Shown piece after piece: positions 20,589 through 30,800 of a DNA stretch of 64,000 bases. The translations under genes were made by a program, and so were the position numbers. Position 1 is the first letter of the stretch; the number at the start of each line of letters is the position of its first letter. The notes beneath the pieces were generated by a model. It saw only the letters and a list, made by a program, of their open reading frames with translations. It was not told where the DNA came from and did not search any database. The DNA is from Poteriospumella lacustris (Eukaryota; Sar; Chrysophyceae; Chromulinales; Dinobryaceae): NCBI GenBank assembly GCA_008000375.1, contig SMOI01000124.1, forward strand, positions 25,727-89,726, given 5' to 3'.

Positions 20589-21030
20589 TTTCCCTCTGTT
20601 CACTGTACACACAAACCAATCGACAACAATCCTCAATATCGCACTTTGTCAGCGAACGCAGCTGTTATTGTGTTCGTTGCGATTCCCACTTCCATTATTT
20701 TCATCCGTTGCTCTGTCCTCTTCAGCGCCGCTGCCATCGCCAACGCGGCGGCGGTCGCGTCGGGGGCGAAACGGTCAACGCGGCCGTCGTCGTCGTCACG
20801 TCACGTCAGCGGCCGTTTCATGCCACCGACCGCCGCCCAGGCGACGAGGCGACCGCCGGCTCCGCTGTCTCATCGACGACGCATTTGATGATTGCTCTGG
20901 AGAGGCGAAGCCTGGTGCCAAAGCGATACAAAGGCGTGCCTCGAGTGCAGATCTTATTGTATATTGTGTATCTCCTCGTGTGACTGATTCGATTCGTGAT
21001 AGGGAAACCTGGTAAAGACGAACTGAGAAC
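20589..21030. promoter_or_regulatory. Shared divergent promoter, MORN3-like / LC8
   Basis: 442 nt separate the start codons of two divergently transcribed genes whose products are both expected in cilia. The plus strand of 20740-20870 is GC-rich. No TATA-like or other motif is asserted. Confidence 0.4.
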
Positions 21031-21379
21031 ATGTCGAGTATATCATCCAGCGGCGGAGGCGAATCCAAGATGATTTGCGACAGTAAGTCGCATACATGGA
21101 CGTTGATAATGACTCGTATTGACTCTTCATGTCTGCCACATAGTGGACGATCACAGTGACATGAAGCATGACGCCTTCACAGTGGTGGCTGCCGCCTTGG
21201 AGACCAACACGGAAGAAAAGGACATCTCCAAACACGTTAAGACCTTCTTCGATCAGAAATATGGACCTACTTGGCACTGCATTGTCGGTAGCGATTTCCG
21301 CGCCTTTGTGACCCACGAATCCAAGCACTTCATCTTCTTCTACATCGGCAAAACCGCCATTTGTTTGTACAAAGCGTAA
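21031..21379 (+). CDS. Dynein light chain, LC8 (DYNLL) type
   Basis: Exon 1 is 21031-21082 and exon 2 is 21144-21379 (intron 61 nt, GTAAGT donor, CACATAG acceptor), giving 95 residues. The core HDAFTVVAAALE, HVKTFFDQKYGPTWHCIVG, SDFRAFVTHESKHFIFFYIG and KTAICLYKA is the LC8 fold with the very conserved TWHCIVG and THE-KHFI segments. The serine/glycine-rich N-terminus is somewhat longer than in canonical 89-residue LC8, so it may be an axonemal paralogue. LC8 dimers bind short linear motifs in dynein intermediate chains and many other partners. Confidence 0.95.
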
Positions 21380-21548
21380 CACATCACTCGAAACCCCCAT
21401 GGAGAGGCAGCTTCGTCTGCTCTCTCTCTTCCGACTCCTCTGTCTCTATAGTGTGTTGGTATGGCGAGCCCGTCGGTTCGCGTTGTTGTGTAATTAAAAT
21501 CGATCCGCGCACCTGTCTCACCACCGACGACGCGGGCCGCTGACCGTT

Positions 21549-23435
21549 TCAAAGGCCCAGCGGATTCGACCGTTGGCCATAAATACGACGATAAATACGT
21601 CGCTCTTCCGCCAGTCGTTGCATGTGCAGGGCAGCCCATTGGGTGCGTTCTTCGGCGGTGACCGGTGCGATGTTCGCCTCGACGAGTTCGTTGAAGAACG
21701 ACTCGCTGAACGTCTCGACGGCCTCGGCGACCAGCGTCTCGAGAATGCCATCGACCGCCGCCAGCATCGTCTCCTGTTCCCATTTGCCACGCTGCAGCGC
21801 CAGCTGTGCCATGGCGGCGTCGTCCAATTTGCCGTCCGCGTCGAACGCGACGACGTCGCCGTCGTCGTCGTCGTCATCGTCGCCGTTGTCACCGCCACCG
21901 GCCGCCGCTCCGCCGCGTTTCGGTGTCCGCGGTCGCGCTTTCTTCTTATTCGCCCGTGCGTCCTCCGCCAACGCGTCCAGCTCGTTCTGGGCGGCCTTCT
22001 GACCCCGCGTGGCGGGTTTCTTCGCGACGCTGCCGTCGTCGTCGTCGCCGTCACCGTCGCCGTCACCGTCGCCGTCGCCGCGCGCGTCCTGCCGCTCGGC
22101 CTCTTTGATGAGCTCTTCGACGTCGCTTTCGTAGTCGATCTGCGCCGCACGTTGCTCGTGAATGTTGGCGATGGCGGCGGCCAGCAACTCGTCGTCGGCG
22201 TCTTCCTGTCGCCGCTTCTCGCGCACCGCCTCGACGTCCATCGTGCGCGGGTCGGGCTCGGCCTCCGCCGCGGCCGCGGCCTTGTTGTCCACCGCCGCCG
22301 CTTTGGCACCGCCGCCGCCGCCACTGCCGCCGGCGCCGCTGCCCTTGGCGGCTCGTGTGGCGGCGTTGGCGGTGGCTGACGCGACGGTCGTCGAGGCCGC
22401 GTCGGCGAGCGACTTGCCGGCCGCCAGCCGCGTCAAAATCGCCTTCAGCTGCTTCGTCGCCGCGCGCTCCGCGTGACGCCGACGCGTCGCCTTGTCGATC
22501 AGCCGGTCGGTGATCTCGCGCTCGGTGACCGCGACGACGGCGGGGTCGACGGCGTGCGCCGTGAGGTACTCGTAGCGGCGCAGACGCGACATGTCGCGCG
22601 CCATCTTCATCGCCATCGCGTACAGACACATCTGGCGCATGCCGCGCGCGAAGCCCTGCGCCGTCTGCAGCGTCTCGCGGATCGACGCCACCGCCACGCC
22701 GCCGTCGTCGTCGAGCGGCTGTGTCGTCAGAGCCGTCGCCGCAGCAGTGGCGGAGGGAGGACGAAAGGCGCGCGAGGCGATGTAGCCGACGACGAACGGG
22801 TCCTGCAGCGACATCATCGCGCCTTTCATCTCGTTCGGCAGCTCCTCCTGCCACACGCTGCGCACGAGGTCGTAGAAGAAGGCGCCCACGACCTCCGGCG
22901 ACGTCATGTCCACCTCGCGCAGGTCCTCGGGCCGCGACAGTTCGCTCAGCCGCGACCGCTCGTACCGCGCCACGAACCGCGCGTGGTAGTTCACCTGCGC
23001 CGCCCGCGACACCGCCGCGCCGCCCTCTGACGCCGCCTGCGCCTCTGCCCCCGCCGCCTCCGCAGACGCCGGCGGCGGAGCCTCCAGCGCCCGCAGCAGC
23101 GCGAGCGTCTTCGGCTGCTGCCGCAGCAGCAGCATCACCTCGTCGACGCAGAAGGCGGCGGCGGACGCGGCGCGGTCGGCGGGGAAGTACGCGAGGAACC
23201 ACGGCGGGTACTGCACGTGGTCGTAGCGGCGCCGGCGCAGCAGCTGCTGCACGTGCACGGCGCCGGGCACCGGCGGCGGCAGCGTCGCGGGGTCGGGGCC
23301 GTCGCCGCGGGCGAAGGCGTCGTCTTGGCGCGCGCGCTCTTCGAGCTGGCGCTGCTCGTACGCGAGCTGCAGCGGCAGCGTGTCGCCGCAGATCTCGACG
23401 CTCACGATCGTCAAATCGTCGCGCTGCTTCGCGCG
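21549..23435 (-). CDS. C-terminal segment of the giant PhoD-like gene, or a separate GC-rich gene
   Basis: The minus-strand frame is open from about 23435 to a stop at 21549 and has no ATG at its upstream end, so it is either a 3' exon of the giant gene (21549-35995) or a gene with a non-visible start. It begins with the conserved-looking KQRDDLTIVSVEICGDTLPLQ, then two helical blocks (YPPWFLAYFPAD...; VRSVWQEELPNEMKGAMMSLQDPFVV), a long Ala-rich stretch, Asp-Gly runs encoded by (GGCGAC)n, and a basic helical C-terminus (EERTQWAALHMQRLAEERRIY). No domain is recognised. The upstream junction passes through C-runs where a single-base change would connect frames. About 70% GC or more. Confidence 0.55.
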   Translation of the reverse strand, partial: RAKQRDDLTIVSVEICGDTLPLQLAYEQRQLEERARQDDAFARGDGPDPATLPPPVPGAVHVQQLLRRRRYDHVQYPPWFLAYFPADRAASAAAFCVDEVMLLLRQQPKTLALLRALEAPPPASAEAAGAEAQAASEGGAAVSRAAQVNYHARFVARYERSRLSELSRPEDLREVDMTSPEVVGAFFYDLVRSVWQEELPNEMKGAMMSLQDPFVVGYIASRAFRPPSATAAATALTTQPLDDDGGVAVASIRETLQTAQGFARGMRQMCLYAMAMKMARDMSRLRRYEYLTAHAVDPAVVAVTEREITDRLIDKATRRRHAERAATKQLKAILTRLAAGKSLADAASTTVASATANAATRAAKGSGAGGSGGGGGAKAAAVDNKAAAAAEAEPDPRTMDVEAVREKRRQEDADDELLAAAIANIHEQRAAQIDYESDVEELIKEAERQDARGDGDGDGDGDGDDDDGSVAKKPATRGQKAAQNELDALAEDARANKKKARPRTPKRGGAAAGGGDNGDDDDDDDGDVVAFDADGKLDDAAMAQLALQRGKWEQETMLAAVDGILETLVAEAVETFSESFFNELVEANIAPVTAEERTQWAALHMQRLAEERRIYRRIYGQRSNPLGL

Positions 23436-23633
23436 GGGGCGGCGGCGGCGGCGACGGTGACGGTGACGCTGGCTCCGTCGCGGGCGGCGGCACGGCGCCG
23501 TGGCGGTCCAACAGGCCGCCCGGCGCCTCCGCCGCCGCCGCGGGGGCTGCGGACGCGGCCGACGGGCTGCGCGCGGCCGTCGAGGCGGGCACCGGCGCCG
23601 CGGTGGAGACGGTGCCGCCGACGGTGTCGATGA

Positions 23634-26600
23634 TCACGAGGCCGCCCCGCGGCGCCGGTGCGGCGTCGACGGCGCCGCGGGAGCTGGCTCTGGCGCTGCC
23701 GGGCGCGAGCTGCTGATGAACGTGCCGCCGTCCTTCGCGCTCGCCGAGGGCTCCGCCGCCGCCGCTGCGGCGACCGCAGCGCGCGGAGACACCGTCGCCT
23801 GCGCCGCGTCGGTCGGCGCCGGCGGCGCGACGCTTTTCGCCTCGGCGACGCCGCCGCCGCTGCCGCCGCTGCCGCCGCTGCCGTCACCGCCGCCGGCAGC
23901 GGTCGCCTCCGCCGCGGTGAACGTCGTCTCGACGGGCGTGAGCACGGCGACGGTGTGGCAGTGCACGAAGAGGTAACCGTCGGGCCGCTGCGTCGCGAGG
24001 ACGTCGTTGACCTGCTGCGCGATCGCCTGGCGCTGCTGCCGCTCCTCCTCCGCTTTCTTCTGCTGCGCGCGCTTCGACTTGGCCGCGGCGGCCGTCAGCT
24101 GTTTGCGGTGCATCGCCTTCTCGAGCTCGGCGATGCGGTGGCGGCGGTCGTACTCGTTCGCGCGGTAGACGCTGTCGCAGAGGAAATACGTCAGCGGCTG
24201 CGTCACCCGCAGTAGCTGCGGCACCGGCGGCGGACCGCCGCGCGCCGCCCGCCTCGTCGCCGCCGCCGCCGCTGCCGTCGAGGGCGCCGCGGTGGCGGTG
24301 GTGGTGGCGGTGGCGGAGGGCGCGACGGGTCGCGTGTCGCTGGTGACGAAGGCGGTGTCGAGGCGGCGCGTGCCGTGTCCGACGAGCGGCACGACGAGGC
24401 GCAGCTGACGGTGCGCGAAGGGCCGCTGCCAGTCGTGCACGCGCTGCCAGAACGGCGTCGAGACGCTGGCGAGCGGCATGCTCGGCCCCGTCGTGTTGCC
24501 CTCCGGCGTCGCCGACGGCGGCACGACGCGCGCGAGCTGCTCGAGCGTCGCGGCGACGCCGGCGGCGTCGTCGTCGGCGAGGAGCAGCAGCCGCACCGAC
24601 GGCGTCGCGTGCGCCGGGTGGCGCAGCTCGTCGTTGTCCGTCTCCACCGCCGCCGCTGCCGCCGCCACCGCCGCTGCCGCTGCCGCCGTCGCCTCCGTCG
24701 GGGACGCGTCGACGTGGTGGGCGTATCGGTGCCAGATCGTGTCGCGGACGAACTGGCGCGTCGCGAGGTGGACGGCGGCGGGCGTCGCGAGGCTGCGCAG
24801 GCGCTCGACCGCCGCCTTGCGGTTGAGGCTGTGGTACGGCACGAACACCGTCGGCGCGGGGACGCAGCGGCAGCGCCACGCGACCACCAGCGCTTCCGCC
24901 GTCCGATCGACCGGCGCTGGCGTCGCCGTCGCCGCCGTCGCCGGCGGTTTCACCGGTCGCTGCGGCAGCGCCTCGACCATCGGCGCGACGCGCGGCCGGC
25001 CGCCCAGCGCGGCGCGGAGCCACAGCACTTTCAGCGGCGCCACCGTCGGCCCCGCGGCCGTCGCTTTGAAGTGCTCGTTGAGCGTGTCGACGTCGCGCCG
25101 CACGTACTCGGCGAAGTCGTCGCCGTCGTCGCCGTCGTCGCCCTCGTCCCCGTCGCCGTCGCCGTCCCCGTCGCCGTCGGCGTCAGCGTCGTCGGTGTCG
25201 CGCCACATCGCCCGCAGCGAGCGCCACAGGTCGCCCGACGGTGGCGGCCGCCGCTCGTCGACGGGCAGCAGGACGCGGTGCACGGCGGCGTCGGGGAAGC
25301 GCAGGCGGTCGACGTACTCCTGGCGCACGAAGGCGTCGCAGAGGTGCAGCAGGCGCTCCACCGCCGCGTCCAGCGGCTCGTCCTCCGCGGCGGCGGTGGT
25401 GGCGGCGGCGCGGCGCAGGACGCGGTACGCGACGTCCTTCGCCGCTGCGTCGGCGGCGGTGGGCCACTGGTGCTCGGTGTGGTGCGCGTGGCGCGGGTCG
25501 TAGCGCAGCGCGGGCACCAGCAGCGCCGTGTGCAGGCGCAGCACGTCGCGGATCGACGGCCCCGCGAAGACGTCGCGGTACCGCGCGCGCAGCGTGTGCA
25601 GCACCCGCGCCACCGCCTCGCACAGCGGCGCCGGTGCCACCGCCGCCGCCGCCGCCGCCGTCGCCGCGCGGCAGTCGACGACGCCCTCGCGCAGCCGCGC
25701 GTCCTGCTGCAGCCGCCGCAGCGCCTCGGCGAGCGGCGGCTCCCACTGCGCCACGACGACGCTGTGGACGCCGTGAAACGCGACGCTGCCGCGCTGCCGC
25801 AGGTCGGTGCAGTGCGCCGTCGACGGCGTCACGCGCTGCGCCGTCGCTGACGCGGCGCCGTCGCCGCTGAGCCGCGGCGCGGCGACGTTGACGACGGCGA
25901 AGCTGCTCTCGTCGCGGTGGTAGTGCGTCTGCACGACGAACTCGCGCGGGTGGCCGCAGCCGCCGCCGCCGGTGCTCTGCAGCGCCAGCGACGCCGCCTG
26001 CAGCCCCGACGTGAAGCGCACGCGGTAGCGGTCGTGGCGGTGCAGCGGGCCCAGCACGACGACGAAGGGCCGCTCGGGCTGCGTCACCGCGTGGAACGCG
26101 ACGAGGTGGTGCTGCGTGAACGTGCCGCGCGCGTCGATGCGCAGCGTGACGCGGCGGTCGACCTCGAGCAGCATCGGCACGTACAGCGGCGTCTCGTGCA
26201 TCGACAGCGACCGCGGCGGCGCCTCGCCGCCCGGTCCCTTGCGCGACTCGTCGACGAGGCGGACGCTGTCGCGGTCGGCGTCGTCCGCGTCGCCGTCGCC
26301 GTCGCCGTCGCCGTCACCGTCGCGGCCGCCGGTTGTCCGCACCGACACCGCCGCGGCGGAGGAGGCGCGGCGAGTGCGTCGGCCGCGCCGCAGCGCCGCT
26401 CCGGTCGCGAGCGCGGGCGGCGGCTTGACGAAGGGCGCGCCGAGCAGCGGGCCGAGCAGGAGGACGGCGTCGCCGCGGTCGTGGCGCCGCGCGAAGAGGT
26501 CGCGGAGGTTGGCGTTGTGCCACGTGGCGACGGGGTTCCACTGGTCCACGAACAGCCGCAGCCGCGCGAAGCCCACGTTGCCTCGGCCGCCACGCGCCAC

Positions 26601-26658
26601 TGGCGGCAGCGGCGGTGAGCGAGCGGTGGCCACCGCCGCCAGTTCTGTCGCAGCCGCA

Positions 26659-26691
<33 letters not shown>

Positions 26692-27899
26692 GCGGGGCCC
26701 TTCGCCTTGGCGGTGGCCTTCGGCGCTTTCTTCTTCGTCGCCTTCTTCGTCGCCGTCGCCGTCGCCGTCGGTTTCGCATCGGCGGCGTCGCCTTCGTCGG
26801 CGGCCGTCGTCGCTGCGTCCACCGGCGGCGTTGGCTGCTGCGCCGGCCGCGGCGGAGGGAGCAGCAGCGCCGGCGGCTGCGGTGGCTCGCTGCCGCTGCT
26901 CTTCGCGGTGGCGGTGGAGAGCAGCCCCGACGGCTCCGTGCGCACGCAGTCCTGGCCGCGCAGCTGGTGCACGTAGCGCAGCGACGCGCCGATGCGGCCG
27001 CTCAGCGCGACGTCCTGCGGCGCCACGCCCAACAGCGCCGCCACCGCCGCCACGTCCGGCGCCTCCTCCGACGCCGTCGTCGTCGCCGTCGCTTCAGCCG
27101 CAGCGGTGGCGGCGGTGGCGGCGGTGACGGTGGCGGCGGCGGTGTGGAGGTCGTACTCGCCGACGCAGAGCTGGAAGAGCTTGCAGCCCGAGCGCAGGTC
27201 CTGGATCAGCGTCGCGTACGGCAGCGGCGCCGAGGACACGAAGACGACCGACTTCGTCTCGCGGCCGCCCGTCTCGCGCTGCACGCGCCGCATCCAGTCG
27301 ACCCAGAAGCGGCAGAACGTGTCCACGTCCTGCGCCGTGGGCGCCCAGGCGACGGCCTCGTCGTTGTCGTCCCACTGCGCCAGCGTCGTCTCCGCCGCCG
27401 ACAGCGGCGCGTCGCGGAGCCGCGTCAGCGCGATCAGCGGCTGCGGGAAGACGACGACGAGGTGGACGATGGTGTTGTCGCCGCCGTAGACGCGCAGCCG
27501 CTGCCACTGCTTCCGGTCGAGGAAGCCGGCCGAGAAGCCGCTGCGCGGGTTGTTCGAGCGGCGGCCGCCGTCGCCGTCCACGTCGCCGTCCACGTCGCCG
27601 TCGCGGTCCCCGTCGCCGTCGGGGTCGCCGTGGGCGACGCTGGCGTCGTCGGGGTCGGCGTCGGTGTCGAGCACCTGGCGGATCACGAGTCCGTCGGCGT
27701 CGGCGTCCGCGTCGGGCGGCGGTCCGTCGCCACTGGCCGCGGTGGGCGCCGCGGTCGGCGGCGCAGTGGACCGCTGCGGCGCGCGGGTCGAGGGCTTCGG
27801 CGGGCGGCGCTTGAGGCGCTGCGAGAGCACGTCGACGAGCGCCACGACGACGCCGCCCTGGCGCCAGTCGCGGAACGCGTCTTTCGCCTTCGCCACCGC
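23634..27899 (-). CDS. Middle/C-terminal segment of the giant PhoD-like gene
   Basis: Open frame of about 1,420 codons whose upstream end (AKAKDAFRDWRQGG) fuses, in a shifted frame, to the segment 27900-35995. It contains the rest of one PhoD-like module: GFLDRKQWQRL, IVHLVVVFPQPLIAL, then VVFVSSAPLPYATLIQDLRSGCKLFQL, where active PhoD phosphatases have a GGDVH-type metal site. A further module follows (FARLRLFVDQWNPVATWHNANL; RPFVVVLGPLHRHDRYRVRF; ARYRDVFAGPSIRDVLRLHTALLVP, where active enzymes have WDDHE-type ligands). Metal ligands appear absent in both, so a catalytically dead scaffold is inferred. Low-complexity Ala, Pro and Asp-Gly inserts separate conserved blocks. The frame stops at 23634 but low-complexity sequence continues. 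Confidence 0.6.
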
Positions 27900-30800
27900 C
27901 GCTGCACCGCCGCCGCCGCCGCCGCCACCGCCGCCGCTGCCGGTCGACGCGGCGGACGATGGCGGCGGCGGTGCAGCGCGGCGGCGCCAGCGGCGGCGGC
28001 GCCAGCGGCGGCGCCAGCGGCGGGGTCGAAGAGGCTGTGCACGTAGAGCTGCACCTGGTGGTCGAACATGCGGCGCAGGACGCGGTCGCGGTCCTTCGCC
28101 GCGATCGCCGCCGTCGCCGCCTCGTCAGCGGCGCCGTCGTCGGTGGCGCCCTGCGCAGCGTCGGCGGCGGCGGCGTTGTCGACGGGCAGCAGGTAGCGCG
28201 GGTGGTGCACGAAGAGGTGCGCGGCCGAGGCCATCGCCGCGGCCACCGCCGGCGTCGACAGAATCAGCCGAAACGTGTCGCGCACGAGCTGCTCCAGCGC
28301 CTGCAGCTGGAACTGCTGCAGCAGCTCCAGCGACTCGTTCGCCGCCGCGCCGCCCGCCGCCCCCGGCGGCAGCGCGCTGCGCAGCACCGCCTCGCAACGC
28401 GCGTGCAGCAGCGGCGCGAAGCGCTGCCACAACAGCTCGTCGCCCGACAGCGACGGCGACAGCGAAGGTGACGGCGACGGGGACGGCGCCGCCACGAGCG
28501 GCGACAGCGGCGCGATGTGGACGACGCTGGCGACGCCGCCGCGCGCGGTGGTCGTGGCGGCCTCTTCGATGGCGTCGGCGAGGTAGTGCCACATCGACGG
28601 CGCCGAGGCGGCGGCGGGGGCGGCGGAGGCGGCGGAGGCGGCGAGGTCGCGCAGGTCGTCGCCGCGGAGGTTGTAGAGCCACTGGTTCCAGCGCAGCGCG
28701 TGCTCGACGTCCGGCAGCGCCGTGTGCGCGTCGACCGTGGCCAGTTCGCGGAGGAAGTCGTCGACGATGGGCAGCGCGACGGCGACGCTGCGGTCGGCGG
28801 TGATCAGCAGGTCCAGCGACGCCGCCGCCTGCCACGGCAGCGTCTGCAGCGCGCCCAGGACGCGCCCCGGGAACAGGTCGGGCAGGAAGACCTCGTAGCG
28901 CGTGTCGGGAGCCAGCTGCGCGAAGCTGAACACGACCGGCTGAAACGCCTCGACGCGGTCGAGCCACACGTCGACCGACCGCGACGGCGGCGACGCGTCC
29001 GTCTCGGCGCCGCCGCTCGCCGCGGTCGTCGTCGGTGTCGTCGGTGTCGTCGTCGTCGTTGTGGCGGCGGCGAGCGACAGCGCCGAGGGAAACGCCGGCG
29101 CCGCCATCGGCGCGCAGCTGCGCAGGCGACAGCGCACGGCGTGCGAGACGAGGCGGAGCTCGTGGCGCGGCTGCTGCTGCGCGGCGTCCGCCTGCCACTG
29201 GCGCAGCGCCGCGGGCAACGCGACCGTCGCGTTGAACTCGAAGAGCACGCGCGCCGACTGCTGCGTCACTTGGCCGACGACGGGGCCCACGACGACGCGC
29301 AGCAGATCCATCGACGTCGCCACCTGCTGCGCGAACAGCCAGCAGCGCGGCGCCATCGGCGGCCCCGGCGGCAGCTCTGAGGGCGGCCCCGGCGGCGGCC
29401 CCGGTGGCGGCGGTAGCAGGTAGCGCAGCTTCGGCGGGAAGTGGAAGACGCGGTGGTTGTGGTGCAGCTGCGTGGGCAGCGCTCCGCCGCTGGCGGCGAA
29501 GAGCGCGTCCTGTCGCAGGCCGCGCAGCGTCAGGGGCAGCGCGCGGTACGAGCGCCCCGCGGCGTCGCCGTCGCTGTCGCCGTCGTTGTCACCGGGGGCC
29601 GCGCCCGGCAGCGCCGGCAGCACGAAATCGAGGAGGTGCACGACCGGCAGCGGCTCGTACGCGAGGCGCCTGGCGAACCGACCGACGACGGGGCCCTCGC
29701 GGCCGCGGCGCCGCGTCGGGGCCTGGTCCCCGTCCGCCCCGCTGCTGCTGCCGCTGCCGCTGGGGCCGGGCGGGTCCATGTACCAGCGGTGGTGCGCGGG
29801 GTGGAACGAGCAGAACGACTCGAACGACGCGGCGGCGGCCGCCAGCGACGTCGACGAGGCCAGCGACGGCGCCAGCGACATCGACGCGACGCTCTGACCG
29901 CTCGAGACGGCCGCCCCCGCCGCCTGTGGCTGCGGGCCCTGCGGCGCTAGCTGCTCCGCCGCGTCACGCTGCCGCTTCGTGGCGTGCCACAGCGCCTGCT
30001 CGTCGCGCGTCGGGCGGAAGCGGCGCGCGCTCTTCGCCTCGTCGAAGACGCTGACGACGAAGTGGACGTCGGCGGCGATGGCGTGGCGCTCGCCCGCCGC
30101 GGGGAACACCCAAAACGGCAGCCGCTCGGCGGCGGCGGCGGCGTCGTGGGCGCGGCCGCGACGGCGACGGGGCAGCGGTTTCGTGCTGAGCGAGTCGCCG
30201 CCGTCGCCGTCGCCGTCGCCGACGTCGACGGACGCCGCGGTGGAACTGCGACCGTGCGCGGTGCGCCCCGCGGCCGACGGCGCAGGCAGCGAACCGGCGG
30301 GGCTCTGCCGCACGTCGGCGGCGGAGCTGGCGGCGGTCAGGGCGCTGACGGCGGTCTGCAGCGTCTTCTTCGACGCGATCGACTTGGCCGGCGACTGGTC
30401 GCCATCGACGGCGGCGGCGGCGTCGGCGGCGGGCGGCGGCGGCTCGGGCACCGTCGGCGAGAACGACACGACCGACGCGGCGGTCAGCGTCGTCAACGGA
30501 CCGTCGCCGTTGCCGTCGCCGCCGGGCGGGTCGACGTCGATCGACAACGACGCGCGCACCGCCGTCGCGGCCGCGGCGCCACCGTCGCCGGCCGCGGCGG
30601 GGTCACCGTCGTTGCCCGTCGCGATCGTGACGACGTCGCCGGTCGCCGAGCCGTCGTCGCCGTCGGCGTCAGCGTCGTCGTCCTCGTCGTCCTCGTCGGT
30701 GTCTACGCCGCCGCCGCCGTCGTACTCGTCGCTCGGCGGCGGCAGATTCGTGGGGAACACGTAGACGATGACGGCGGCCGCGTCCCACGCCGCCGCAGCC

